Source: Cervus elaphus
Taxonomy: Eukaryota; Chordata; Mammalia; Artiodactyla; Cervidae
Direction: 5' to 3'
Length of the DNA stretch: 64,000 bases
Assembly: GCF_910594005.1 (NCBI RefSeq)
Contig: NC_057815.1
Location: 65,114,052-65,178,051, forward strand
Shown: piece by piece, positions 46,689 to 58,178 of the stretch
Position numbering within the stretch: position 1 is the first letter of the stretch
Layout of the letters: each line of letters opens with the position of its first letter
Notes under the pieces: generated by a model
The model's input: only the letters and a program-made list of their open reading frames with translations
Databases searched by the model: none
Told to the model about the DNA's origin: nothing
Translations under genes and position numbers: made by a program

Positions 46689-47265
46689 CCCTGGCACTCA
46701 GCTTGGAGGCTGCCCCTGCCCCTCCCCAACCAGTTGTGCCTTTGTGCCTTGGCGCCTTGTCTGCCCCCAGCTGTGCCTTAAGGACTAATTCTGGCACCCC
46801 TTGCCAAGGGGGCTCCCCGAGTGCCTTTTTCTCGTGAAGGAGGCCCACAGGGAGAGGGGCTTTGGGCCCTGCCCCACTCTGCTTGGGAACACCAGGAATT
46901 CTTGAAAGCTCACCCAGGCCGAGGACGGGCCCCTCCCCAAGAAGCCAACCAGGTGCCCCCTCCCCACTTCCCCCTACTGACCAGATGTTGCTGCCTATTG
47001 TGGTGCCTTCTCTCAGGTTAGGAGCACACCGCCATCCCTAACCTCTTCTTCCCTGCTCTTCGATTGCTCCGCCCTCATGATGCGCTCTCCCTGCCCCAGA
47101 GAAGGAGCCACAGAATCCTAAGAAGATGAATGTGCCCTAACCTACCCTCATGTGCCCAAGCCTTAGCATCCGCTGACTGACTCAGCCCCACCCCCACTCC
47201 CTCCGGGCTCCTGGGGGCCCCTCCTACCCCCATCAGCATCAATAAAACCTCCTGTCTCCAAGGGC
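46689..47265 (+). other. RHOG: RHOG 3' UTR
   Basis: GC-rich non-coding sequence follows the TGA and ends just past an AATAAA. Its last 155 bases have a diverged copy within RHOG intron 1 (about 43571-43727). The end point is estimated as 15-25 nt after the signal. Confidence 0.8.
47241..47246 (+). terminator. RHOG: RHOG poly(A) signal AATAAA
   Basis: A canonical hexamer 553 nt after the stop codon, followed by a TG/CT-rich stretch suitable for cleavage factors. This is the first strong signal downstream of the RHOG stop. Confidence 0.85.
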
Positions 47266-47907
47266 CCTGGCTCCTCCCTGTGTGCTGGGCATTGGGGGTT
47301 GGGCAGGGACCAAGCATGGGCTAGGGCTCCCCAGAGACTGGGAGCCTTTTGTTTCCTGCAAGAGGGGACAGGGGACAATAGACTTCATTGTGGTCCCCCC
47401 ACCCCCCAATTTCCCTAACAAAGCTCTGGGCTCCCTTGGAGGGGCCCCAGTCTTGTCCTGGGGCCCAGCCACAGATTCTGCAGTAGTTTGGGATGCAAAG
47501 CAAGAGGAAAAACTTCCTTATCTAAGGCCTAGAAAGGGAGAGGCTGAGTCATCAGCCTGTAGATAGGTGCTCGCACAGTCAAGCACCTGAGACCTGTCCC
47601 CTTATACCCCCACGGGGACAAATCTTTACTGACAGAGTTGGGGCTAGCACTCAGGCCTTTACCTCAACCTAAGGCTCTCCCAGGTATCACAGCTTCCAGA
47701 CCTGGAGTCACGGCAGAGAAAGTCACTCCTGCTCATCAAAATCAGCTTAGACTGTAGGAGAGTCCAAGGCCTAAGTGTGTTTGGGGTGGGGTGGGATGCC
47801 ACATGGAACCATACCGGTCATAGACTATTCCCTACGTCCTGGAGCCTGTTCCCCACCTCAGTTCCATTAAACAGATGAGCCTCCAAACAAGTAAGCCTAG
47901 CCCAGAC
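47266..47907. other. RHOG-PGAP2 tail-to-tail spacer
   Basis: About 640 bp separates the two convergent 3' ends. I see no gene or ruminant SINE. The same convergent order with a short gap is remembered for the human locus. Confidence 0.7.
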
Positions 47908-47923
47908 TGTTGACAAAAAAAAA

Positions 47924-47929
47924 TTTATT
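47924..47929 (-). terminator. PGAP2: PGAP2 poly(A) signal AATAAA
   Basis: The minus strand carries AATAAA here, followed by a T-rich and then TGT-rich stretch. It is the first canonical signal found after the PGAP2 stop at 48791, giving a 3' UTR of about 870 nt. On the plus strand another AATAAA lies at 47939-47944, only 10 bases away. Confidence 0.7.
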
Positions 47930-47938
47930 TCCCTTTGA

Positions 47939-47944
47939 AATAAA
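47939..47944 (+). terminator. Plus-strand AATAAA in PGAP2 3' end
   Basis: A canonical hexamer on the RHOG strand, 693 nt past the main RHOG signal and overlapping the PGAP2 3' UTR. It could serve as a read-through poly(A) site for RHOG. No other evidence. Confidence 0.3.
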
Positions 47945-48790
47945 ATGTACAACCTAAAGAGCACAGAGCCTAAGGCAGGAGGGAGGAGGCGGGGAACACC
48001 AGAGAGCCCGTTTCAGGGTAGGAATCTGTGCCTCTGACCCCTCTACCTGGCACCTTTGCCAAAGAGGAAGAGTCTTAAGTCAGCAATTTCAGAAAAGGGG
48101 AAATACATGCTGTGCCAGGGCTTTTTCTGGAGGTCACCCTTTAGGTACAGAACACCACCTCCACAGGGAGAAGCAGAACGGCAGAGCCCTCGGATATCAT
48201 ACAGCCTCCCTACCCCGCTGCACCCCAGCTTCATCCACATGGACGTAGGGAGGCACAGCTAGGGAAGGGCACACACCAAATCAGAGGTGAAGTCAGGGCT
48301 AGGACACCTGGGCAACCTTAGCAAGGGCCTGTGGTCACAGGCCTGAGTGTGCAGAGCAGATGATTAGCACGAGTCAAGTGAATGACCCACGGGGAGAAAT
48401 GGCTGTGGTTTTCTGGTAGCAGCCACTGCTCGGTGGTCCCTGACCTCAGCGAGAGGTGGCTATGTAAAGGCCAAGAACCGGATGGTGGTTATGAACCTCA
48501 GGACTTTTTTTAGCACCAGATGGTGGAGCTCTCCTGCCAGCTCAGCTTCTTGGGGCTTCTCAGGTACAAGTGGTGCTACTTGAAGGCCTACTGTGCCTAC
48601 ACATGGAGTGGGGGAAAGAAGAAGCCAGCAGGGCTGGGTGAAACCTTGTCCCGGGCCCTTCCTCCCTCCTTCCCCTCTCCCTTAGCTTCAGTAGGGCTCA
48701 GAGAGGACACAGAGGGTGAGGGAAGGCCAGAGTAGTATCTTGTTCCTAGTTTGTGGGCAGTGGGCCTCCTCCCCAGCAGGAGAGAAGGGT

Positions 48791-48921
48791 TTAGAACCGT
48801 TTTTCCTCAGGCTGGGAGGTAATGAGCAGCTCCTTGTTCCCGAAGTCCCACCACGCTGTCATGTGGAACGCCATGTTTGTCAGGACGACCGTGTACTCCA
48901 GGATGGCAAAGATGGTGTATA
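48791..48921 (-). CDS. PGAP2: PGAP2 last coding exon
   Basis: This exon encodes the last transmembrane segment and the cytosolic tail. It opens with the last two bases of a split Val codon, then reads YTIFAILEYTVVLTNMAFHM, and ends in Gln-Pro-Glu-Glu-Lys-Arg-Phe and TAA. The acceptor is CTGCAG at 48922-48927. The tail matches the mammalian PGAP2 C-terminus from memory. Confidence 0.95.
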
Positions 48922-49138
48922 CTGCAGCGAGGACACAAGGAACGGGGCCTGATCAGCTTCCTTCTCTACCCTCCAGGGGCCTCTTGCTAGATTACCACCA
49001 CCACCGCATCACTACACAGAGTCTGGAACACAACGGCAGGCAGCCCCCAAGACCACTGCCCTATCACACATGACACAGGAAGCATCATAGCCGTCCCAGA
49101 GTCACTGTGACCACCCAGGAATCCTCGCCTGGTCTCAC

Positions 49139-49247
49139 CTCCAGCCTCACAGTACATGTTGTGCCGAAAGTAGACAGCCAGAGCCGTGAAGAAGGAGACG
49201 AAGTTGATGATGAAGAGCCGCTGTTTCCAGTTGTAGGACTTGCGATC
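49139..49247 (-). CDS. PGAP2: PGAP2 coding exon (loop and membrane segment)
   Basis: Begins in phase at DRKSYNWKQRLFIINF, continues through a hydrophobic segment and ends YFRHNMYCEAG plus one G of the split Val codon. Acceptor TAG at 49248-49250 and donor GTGAGA at 49138-49133 are both good. The conserved basic loop before the hydrophobic run is typical of the family. Confidence 0.95.
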
Positions 49248-49852
49248 CTAGGGGATGAGCTCTGTGATCATTCTGCAGCTTGTTAGATGTGTGTGGACAG
49301 TCTCCCCTCTTGGCCCCAACTCCTGGGCTGAGTCTTAACCATCCTTGGTCATGGAAGGGGACACAGGCATGGGCAGCAGGAATGATGGGCATTTCATAGC
49401 CCTGCATTTAGGGGTGTAATGAGGCCAATAAGGCAGTGGGTCCCTCCCATTTCAGGAGGACAGGGTAAGTTACCTGGAGTTATCTACCAACCCAACACCT
49501 CCAGATACTGTGGGGAGAAGAGAAGTGGCGGGGGTGTGGCGGGGGGGAGAGACTGGAATGATTACAGACCACAGACCAGGACTCAGTGCCCCTAACCTGC
49601 TGCAGCCTAGGTGCTGCCCCGCCCTCTACTCCCATATGGAGCCTCCATCTCTTCTAGAAATGTTCTCCAGTTCCTCATACTACCCAAACAACCCGATTCC
49701 GACCCATCACCCTCCCCCTGTCCCCAAGTCCAGCTGTAGCCCCGGTCTGCCACAGAACTCCAGTTCCCACCTCACCGTTACCCGCATCCTGAGGACGAGT
49801 GTCCTTGACTGTCCTCTGGGCCGCGTGGAGCCCCACTAGGGGTAAACCGTAC

Positions 49853-49959
49853 CTCTTGACTTACTGTGTGCTTCTTGGTCAGCCGCCAGAGGATGCAGGT
49901 GAGAAGCATGTGACTGAGGGATGAGGCGATGAACACAATGAAAGCATTTTCATGGATGG
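49853..49959 (-). CDS. PGAP2: PGAP2 coding exon (membrane segment)
   Basis: Starts with the last two bases of a Thr codon, then IHENAFIVFIASSLSHMLL, and ends at Val-Ser-Gln-Glu in phase 0. The donor is GTACGG, a weaker form at +3 to +5. The acceptor CTCCAG lies at 49960-49965. The frame joins both neighbouring exons exactly. Confidence 0.95.
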
Positions 49960-50101
49960 CTGGAGGGAGAGAGGGGGTTGGGAGCACGCACTGCAGGGAG
50001 CACCCAAAGCCCCACGTCGGGAGATCCCGGGCAGGGAGGGGGCAAGGAAACCCCTTCCCCGAACCCTTCCCCGCTCCTCCTTCCCTTGTCTGGACACCCA
50101 C

Positions 50102-50354
50102 TGAAGTCCTCAGAAGAGGAGACGTAGGTGAGCACTAGCAGCGCGAGGTTCTCCACGACATTGAGGCCGAAGTTGAGGCGGCAAAGCGGGCGGTAGCCGG
50201 GACATGGGGAGGCGCAGCTGAGGTAGTGGTTCCAGTAGGCGAAGGCCACCAAGAAGCGGGGCGCTGAGTGCAGACCGATGCAGAAGCGCCACACGTAGCG
50301 CTGGGGCACCTCTCCGCCGATGGCCGAGCTCACTGACGGCAGGTAATTGGGCAC
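50102..50354 (-). CDS. PGAP2: PGAP2 core coding exon
   Basis: The largest coding exon, 253 nt, holds the most conserved part of the family. It runs from VPNYLPSVSSAIGGEVPQRY through two hydrophobic segments to the serine-rich Ser-Ser-Ser-Glu-Asp-Phe. It includes the cysteine-rich luminal stretch with SCASPCPGYRPLC, where human PGAP2, as I recall it, has Thr, Ser and Cys at some of these sites. It begins in phase 0 after a CTCCAG acceptor, so either alternative N-terminal exon can splice to it. The donor is GTGGGT. Confidence 0.96.
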
Positions 50355-51719
50355 CTGGAGAGTTGGGACCCATCTGGGCGCTGACCCCCTGATGCCCCGC
50401 CCACCTTGAGATCTTTCTCTTCCGATGATCACCTTGACACTCAGAAGGTTCTGCTCCAGTCCCCTCCCTCCAGGAAGTCCTCCTTCAGGCCCTCGCAGCT
50501 CTCCAGGGAGACCTCCCCTTCCAGGCCCCAGACCCTCCTGTGCCTGGTTCTGACTCCCGGGCCAACCTGGGGTTCGTGTGGGTGCAAAGCGGGACCGTCT
50601 CCATCTCCCTACAGATAGCTGGGAAAGCTACAGCCAGGTTCAGGTGTTCTCTGAGCCCACAGCACAAGGCTGTGACCTGGATAAGGAGCTATGGGAGGGT
50701 CCATGAGCCCAGCATCCCAGATTCAGTCCCAAGGACAGAAACATCTGAGCCTCCTTGGGACAGAGCTGGACTCACTTCCCAACGGAGCCTTTCCTGACTG
50801 CTTTCAGTTCACTCGTTCTTCTGGTCAGGGGTAGCAAGGCAATAGAGGGTGCTGGGAGATCCCAAGGGAGCTGGGCCAGAAGAATACCCCCATTCTGATC
50901 ATATTGAAGAAAGTGGGTGTTCCTAACCTGGTGTAGTCTAAGAAAATGACCCTGTTCTTATGTATATCTCTCATCCATTTTTCTCAAAGCCTGGAATTCC
51001 TCATTTCTTAAGGAACTGGAATGTCATTTTTTAAAGCGGAGGAAGGAGGAGATAATATCACACAACTGCAAGGACTGGTGTGTTGTTTATATGAGACAGT
51101 GAGAGAATGCAGGGTAGGTAAACAGTAGTTTTGATGGGAACAGGAAGACCCTGAATGGAAGGAGGATCTCTTAGACTCCAGTGCCTAGAGCAGTGCGCCT
51201 CAAACTTTAATATGCACACAACTCATCTGGGATTGTGTGAGAATGCAGAAGGTCTGGAATCTGAAAATCTGCATTTCTAAAGGATTCCATGACTATGGAA
51301 GTTACCAGTCTGTTGCCCACACTCTCTGTGGACTCTTTTAGACCTTCAACAAGAGCCAGAGCAGTACCAGAGCCCAGAAACCCAGAGAGGGAATGACCCT
51401 GCTGTGACGATAGCAGGACCAGTCTTCAGAGATGGAGTTCTGGAAGATCCCTTCCTGTCTGCCAGGAGGAATGCTGAATGGATCTCAGAGTGGCAAGGAA
51501 GGCAGGTAATGATGGAGGCAGCTCATGAGGCTGGGGAGGGCCTGGGGCGGGACCAGCCAGAGCCTTCTCAAGCCTTCACAGAAAAGGAGATGGATTCCCA
51601 CCCTGCCAGCACTGCCAGAGGCAGCTGAGTGCAGAGCTTTCAGAGAGAGGATGATGCTCTCAAGGTACAACTTGAGATACCAAAGCTCGAGATCAGTCTC
51701 AGATATTCAGTGATGAGGC

Positions 51720-51910
51720 AGCTTGGAGGCAATGGGTGTGCATCTCAGCTCTGCCTTTCTTAGCTGGGTCACCTTGAGCAAGTCACTTTACCTCTCTGAG
51801 CTTTACCTTCCTCATTGGCAAAATAGGGATATCACCTGCCTTGCAGGTTGACGGTGAATATTAAATATAATGTATGCAAGGCACCTGCAGTGAGTATAAG
51901 CAATGGCTTT
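51720..51910 (+). mobile_element. MIR
   Basis: Forward MIR: TCACCTTGAGCAAGTCACTT, AAAATAGGGATATCACC, TGCAAGGCACCTGCAG. Confidence 0.7.
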
Positions 51911-52405
51911 CAGAAGACAAACTTTCCTGAAAAGCCTGCAAAAAAGGCTGTGATCTAGTGGCTACTGACCATGGGAAGGCCAGCTTCTGAGTGACAGGTG
52001 GGAGTCATATCTGAACTGGACACTTCTGAGACCTCCAAGCCTCTTCACTTGACTTTCCTGCTTCTCTGGGTAGGCCCCCTGTGTAGGGTTAGTGGGAGTG
52101 TTGTCTTCACTTCCTAGAATATTCATTCTGAAAACTCCTGCCCCACCCTCAGCTACTTTAAGGAGAACTGTACCAACATCTAAGGCTTGGCTGGGAAAGC
52201 CCAGAGCACTCAAGGGCCCAGAGCCCTGACTGATGCTGGGAAACAGGTAAAGGGTAGAGATGACACAGAGTTTGGGGGGATGCCTCAGGAGGATTAGAGA
52301 ATTAGGGCCCTGTGCCTACTCGTCCCATCCTCGCAAGCTCCTCTCAGGTTAGGGGTGGACACAGCATTCAAAGGGTAAGAACTGCCTCCTTCATCAACTC
52401 ACTCA

Positions 52406-52439
52406 AACTCTCTCTCTCTCTCTCTTACACACACACACA
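52406..52439. repeat. (TC)n-(AC)n compound tract
   Basis: CTCTCT run followed by ACACAC within a PGAP2 intron. Confidence 0.9.
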
Positions 52440-53881
52440 ATCAGGTATAGATACTCATATTCACCCCTGCCATGCCAAGTACTGACGTTCCCCACTCACC
52501 AACAATGCCAGCAACAAGCAACGTAGGAGCTGTCAGAGCGCAGGTACACAGTACCCAAATCCCCCTCCCCAAAAAGCCCAGAGCTAAGGGTACTGAGAGA
52601 TGTGAGCATAATTCCTTTCCCCAAGAGTAGAAACCCTTTGGCCTGGAGGACATGACTCGGTGGATCTATGGCAGGGCAGCGGATTAGAAATTCACGTGGT
52701 ATAAAGGGAGGGGGTCCAAAAACTTCCTTATCATAGCATCTCATGTTTCACCATTAGAGATTCATTCTTTTGGCCTCAGATAAAAGTCCCCTGACTTTTA
52801 TGGATGACTTTTCTTTATTTCCTACCACCCATCCTCTTCCCCATCCCTTGCCAACTGGATAAAAACTCCTATTCCTATGACAACGCAGAGTATTAAGCAC
52901 TAGATGTTCACAGCTCCCGTTCCTATCAGAACCACCTGCTCCTCTTCTCTGAACTCCATCCCCTCTTCTCTAACCTCAGTCCCCATCTCAGCTCTGGAAA
53001 ATCCTCTACCATGAACTAAACCCCTGTACCCTGCTCTTGCCCTGCTGCCCTTGAATCTGTTCTGCACGCAAGAGCCAGATGGTCTTCTAAACCTCAAATC
53101 TGATCATGTCCCTTTCCTGCTTAAAATCTTTCCAAAGCTCCTCATTGTCCCCTGGATAAAACCAAAGTTGTCAACCTGGCACTCATGAAAATCCTTCTTC
53201 ACCCCCACAGCAACAATTCCCACCCACGCCACCCCCACTGGACCCTCACTCCCCTCCCCCCGCCACCCCAACCCTCACTCCAGGAAGGAAGTCTCTGACT
53301 TCTGAGCTGGGTGAAGAGCTTCTTCTGAACCCACCATCTCTGTGCTCCTTTTATCACAGTAGGAATCTCCTCTCACAGTGCTGGGAATGTCTGTGCCTAA
53401 GTCTGTCTCTTGCAGGAATAAGATGCTAAGGGCAAGTCCATGTTCAATTCCATGCCCCTGATACAGAACCTGCCTCCCTCTGGGCCCTCAGGAAAGGCTT
53501 GGTGGACTGCTCTTAGATGCAGGGGCTCCTTCTAGGTTTCCAGCTGGCAGAGCTCTGAGGATACAGGTTGTGGGGCCTGAGATTGCCAGAGGAGAAACCA
53601 AGCTAGAAGAACCCAGAGCAGGGCTGGGTTCTTCTCAGGTCAGGCCTCTGGTCTGGGCTGAAGCCACTCGTTACTTCTCCTCACTCCTGGCCTCATCTTA
53701 GCCCATAGTTCTGGCTTCCTTTCCAGTCTGGTCTTTCTTCAGCTCTCTTCTCCCTCTCGAAGTTTCTTCCTGCCTATTCCCTCTCTCTTCCCTTCCCCTC
53801 CTCCCCTTCTGCCACCTTGCACCCTCTACAATCCTCTCCTACTCTTGGAGGACTGTGACTCTACTTTCCCCGACTCTCTCT

Positions 53882-53949
53882 CCCCAAAACACACCCCCCG
53901 ACTCCCCCCCACCCCACCATCCTTTTATCCCCCCCACCCCACCCCCCCG
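53882..53949 (-). repeat. G-run tract downstream of PGAP2 exon B donor
   Basis: On the minus (transcribed) strand this is a series of G-runs of 4-7 bases separated by single T or short spacers, 85-150 nt after the exon B donor. The run pattern G7-T-G4-T-G7 can fold a G-quadruplex. Confidence 0.7.
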
Positions 53950-54033
53950 CCTTCTCTCTGACTCTGACATTCTACCCTTATCGTCATCTCTTGAACTGGA
54001 CCTGACCCAGGCGCTGGGGAGCCTGGCACTCAC

Positions 54034-54202
54034 CCCACAGTCAGTGGCCACTGTGTACTCAAAGTGGAACACCAGAGACCAGATGATGCAGAAGAAGAAG
54101 CCGAACACAGGGAAAGTGATGACCCATGAGACCATGGCTTTGAAGCGGAGCTGGAACACGGTCCCATCGGGGTCCAAGGGCTGGGAGGCCGCAGAGAACA
54201 TC
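54034..54202 (-). CDS. PGAP2: PGAP2 alternative N-terminal exon B
   Basis: This exon starts directly after a CTACAG acceptor with G-ATG. It encodes 56 residues opening MFSAASQPLDPDGTVFQLRF, then a hydrophobic segment rich in Phe and Ile, ending FHFEYTVATDCG in phase 0 with a GTGAGT donor. It is plainly homologous to exon A at 58179-58353: both share PLD-x-DGT-x2-x-LRF, a membrane segment ending WSL-x-FHF, and AT-x-CG just before the splice. It would join the same core exon to give a 255-residue protein. I recall mammalian PGAP2/FRAG1 isoforms with such an N-terminus, so it is probably real, but the isoform could also start in an upstream exon. Confidence 0.85.
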
Positions 54203-57200
54203 CTGTAGGGAGTGGTGCTCAGGCAGGGTAACGGACACAACTTGGGGCCTGGTGGGGACACCTGGGCCTAGGAGGGTGGGGCATTTTCTAGAGCCAGGTC
54301 CTCAGAGGGCAGGGAAGAGGCAGAGTAGAAAGAGTAGGAAGGGCATAAGGGAAAAAGAAAAGTGCAGAAAAGGAGGTACAAGGGGGAAGGGACAGGACAG
54401 TAGAGAGAGGCAGGGTCAGCTCATAGGAATCCCCTTAGCACACTGGTCTTGTAGGTTCACCTCTGGAAGAGTCTGGAGAATCAAGGCTCCTAGTGGCCTG
54501 GACATGGGAGTTCTGATGGCCTGCGTCATTCCCATGACCCTCATAACCACTCAGGAAAAGGGTCAGAGGATGGAAGAATTATTATTCCCAAATCACAGAA
54601 GGGAAGACCAAGGCCCAGAACTATGCAAGGATCAAACATTAGGACTAAGGCCTCTTGCCACCTGACAGCTTAAGTCTCCAAGCAAGGCCCTCTTCAGGCC
54701 AAGTAACCCAGACAAAGGACCCTTGGATCCGAGTGGCCCAAGCTCTCCTACTGACCCTGTCTGACCACATTCCTGCTCTTCACCCAAGTTCAACTAGGAA
54801 CAATGGGAGGGCCCAGAACCTATTCAATGGGACCACAGGCTATCAGCCATTCCACCCCCAGGCTCAGAATGATCCAAGCCTCAGGCCAGCAGTATCCTGA
54901 CCCCCAAGATACCAGGGTCCCTCTGGTGGCCCAGAGTTCTATCTCCTTCCTCTCTGAGAAGACCATGTCACCCAATTCCAGGTTTTCAGGAATCTGAGGG
55001 TCATGGGATTCTTCTCTGCTCAGGTTGAGCCTGCTGTGCTGGGCCAGACCCAGGAAACAGAGACCCAGACTGAGGGGGTGGGTTTTTTCTGCTCCCTTCT
55101 CCCCCGGACAGAGAATGCCCTCCCCCACTCCCCTTGACCACCATGACCCTTCAAGCTGGACTTCCTTCTGGGGGGCAGATGGAGATGGCTTTGGATTAAA
55201 AAGCCTAGAACCAAATCTCCCCATGGGAACCAGACTTCCCTCCATTAAGGGAACCCCAGTTCACACTAGTCCAGCTCAGTTTCAGGGAACTGGGGTGGGG
55301 GTAGGCGCACGAAGCGACACTCACACTGGGTGCTGAAGGATCCGGGGCTTGGGTTGAGGGCTCTAGCCAGACTGAGACTGCTCTAAGACTTCAGGGTCCC
55401 ACCCCCAGTTCCCTAGGGCCTGCCTCCCGCCCACAGTGCCCAGATCTCCACGCCTGCTGAGGCACACAGCCTTCCCAGGACCAACAAGGCCGTGTCATAA
55501 ATCCCAGAACATTCTGCAAAGGTAAGAAGTGATAGCGGCCAAGGTCAGCCCACAGCAGATCCCTTTGCCAGAGATGGGGGTGGGGACTTTTCTGAGGGTT
55601 GGGTCCAGGGATGTAAGCAGGTTTCTGGGAAGGGAAAGGGAGAAAGCAGAATGGGATTTAGCCCCTTTGTGTTGGAGCAGGACTGAATATGTCTGCTGGG
55701 CCCCATCAGAGAGCTAACTGATCTTAAACAATAGATGCAGGGTCCAAATGAGATCTGGAGGGGGCTGAACATGAGGTATCAGTGTCCAGCCTGTGCAGAA
55801 ACAGCTAGTAGCGGTGCAGGCTGCATTCACAGAGGTCTAACATCCAGTAGCAGGAATAGAACAGTCCTGTTTTGGGCTGTACTGCGCAGGTCATAGGAAG
55901 TCCTGTGCCCAGATCAGGGCCTCGAAGAGAATAGTGATCAACTGGGCCAAGCCCAGGAGCATATGTCTCATAAGGATTGCCTGACGGACTCGGAACCATG
56001 CTACCTAAGGAGAGAAAACTCAAGGGACCCTGCATTGCTTCCCATCTCTGCAGGGCTATCTGGAAGCCAGGTGGAAAAAGTAGCTCCGAGGGTCTCAAAG
56101 CAGAGCCAGATCTAGGACAGACACCCACCAGAAAGAGAGGGTGTTCTCACTGTAAGAAAGAGCTTGCTAATTGTTTGTTACTAAGTCTCCTTGGAATCGG
56201 CTGCCTGGAAAGGAGAGAAGCACCCCCATCACTGGGGACGTGCAAGCAGAGGCAAAATCATCTAATTACAGACTAAAGATACTTCTTTAGTATCTGGGTG
56301 AGAAATCCAGATCATATATGAAAATCTCCGCGTGGATCCATCACAGGACTCCCAGGGAGTAGGGGCAAAATACCCCTGGGGTCCCAAGGCCTAGTCCTGC
56401 CCAAGAGAGGCCAAGTATCCTCCCAGCAGCTACCTATGCCTTAGCTCCCCAAGCAGTATGCTGAGAATGGGTTATAAGTATGCTGAGGTTATTGATCCCA
56501 TTATCCCTTGGAGCCCGCCACAAGGGCCAGAGCAAACAGCCTATTCCATCTAACTCCATATGCCATACAAATATTATAATTTTCTGTATGGACTGTGACT
56601 GCATTATATCATGCCTTCCTTTTCCCAGGGCAATGGGCTGCTGTGTGATGGTGTGGGAGGCAGGTGTCCTATCCATTTGTTCAACAAATACTTTCTGATT
56701 CAGACGCAGTGCCCACCTTCAAGGAGCTCCCAGCCTAGTAGGAAAGAGAGACACACATAGTGTTGACAGGACTGTATGAAAGAACACCAGTTGTATGAGC
56801 ACTCAGAGGAAGCAGTGATTAAGCTTGCCCCATGGAGGCTAGAGAGGCCTATCTGAAAGAGAAGACACCTGAGAAGGGTTTTGAAGATGAAGAGGAGGTG
56901 GCCAAGGTAAAGGAATATTGGATGCATTATCTAAGGTGAGAACCAGGTCAGGAGAGGCTGTTGGATGGATCCTTTCTGATCCTCTGCTTCAGATCAACTG
57001 CTCATCCCATTTTCTTTCAGTCCTGTTCTTTCTGATGGCTCCTAGTTCTAAGTCTCACCAGACTGGCTGCCAACTCAAGGCCCACATCCACCCACGGACA
57101 AATCAAGAAGGAAAACTTCAAGTCATATGAACAAATGAAGTGGGCCCCCACGCCTGCCAGTCAGATCCCAGTCGTGGCTGTACCCCATATTCTCGAGCAG

Positions 57201-58178
57201 ATGCTCTTTATATGAAGGTGGGAAATTCAGCTATTTGGGGGCCTTCTGAGCTCTCTATGAGGCTAGTCCAAGGGTTCATGTCCTCTTTCCCACTTAAAGA
57301 CCCTTGGCTAACTTTCTCTCCTGCCCTGTCTCCTTTTCCTCTTCCTCCTTCTGCTCCTCACGCTTCACATTTCCCAAACCATCTTCCCATCTCCTCTACC
57401 TGGAGTTCTACACTAACCCTGAGAAGGAAGAGAACAGGAATTCTCAACCCTGTTTTAGACATGGGGAAAGTGAGGTTGTCCCTGAGTCTCAAGTAATACA
57501 GAATCAGTGGATGAACTAGGAAGATAATAAAGGTTCACAGAGTCTTACCCCATTTACTCCAATAATCTACAGAGAAAGAATTCACATCTTTCTTCCTAGC
57601 CCAACATCCCATATCCCTATCCGTATATGGCCACCTAGGGAACCTCAGAGGTCATGGGACTTACCCCAGAAAAATGTACACACATATAATCAGGTCTCCA
57701 GTCAGACAGGCACAGATATAGTCTCTCTCACACACAGACCCCAATCAAAGCCATTATAGTCATGTCCCTCACAGTTAACACACACACTTACATAATCATA
57801 TTCCCATGGAGACAGGCACAGCCCACAACAGGGCCACACTAAGAAGCCCCAAGTGCCCTCTAGCCCAGTCTTATTCTCTACCCTCCAGAAAACCCTGGGG
57901 CTGCTGAATCTGCCCCTCTGTGAAGTAAGGATTGGGTTCCGGGTTCTGAAGCTGCCCAACTTTAGGGACCCTGACCCCCAATGACCTCCATGAAAGGTGG
58001 AGGGAGACTAGTCCTTGGGACCTCCATTTGCAGGCAGCAGCCCAGAAGCCCCCAGCAGCCCAGTAACGGTGTGATGGCTAATTCTGTTACAAGAGATTCA
58101 GGATTCAAAACAAACCTGATTAGGCCTGAATACAAGGTATCAATGCCCGCCCCGCCCCCACCCCACAACAAACCCTAC
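54203..58178 (-). other. PGAP2: PGAP2 intron between exons A and B
   Basis: Single-copy-looking sequence without ruminant SINEs. I recognised no additional PGAP2 coding exon, though optional exons used in longer isoforms could be missed. Confidence 0.65.
58146..58164 (-). repeat. G4 motif just downstream of PGAP2 exon A donor
   Basis: On the minus strand the order is G4-T-G5-C-G4-C-G3 with one-base loops, starting about 14 nt after the donor GT. This is a textbook parallel G-quadruplex pattern in the pre-mRNA. Confidence 0.75.

Larger units (their letters stand above)
47908..48790 (-). other. PGAP2: PGAP2 3' UTR
   Basis: Non-coding part of the last exon, between the TAA stop and the inferred cleavage site just past the AATAAA. 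No ruminant SINE is inserted. Apparent ORFs on both strands lack recognisable domains. Confidence 0.7.
50355..54033 (-). other. PGAP2: PGAP2 intron between exon B and core exon
   Basis: It holds a MIR at about 51720-51910, a TC/AC simple tract at 52406-52439 and a long C-rich (minus-strand G-rich) tract near 53882-53949. No ruminant SINE and no further coding exon was recognised. Confidence 0.75.
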
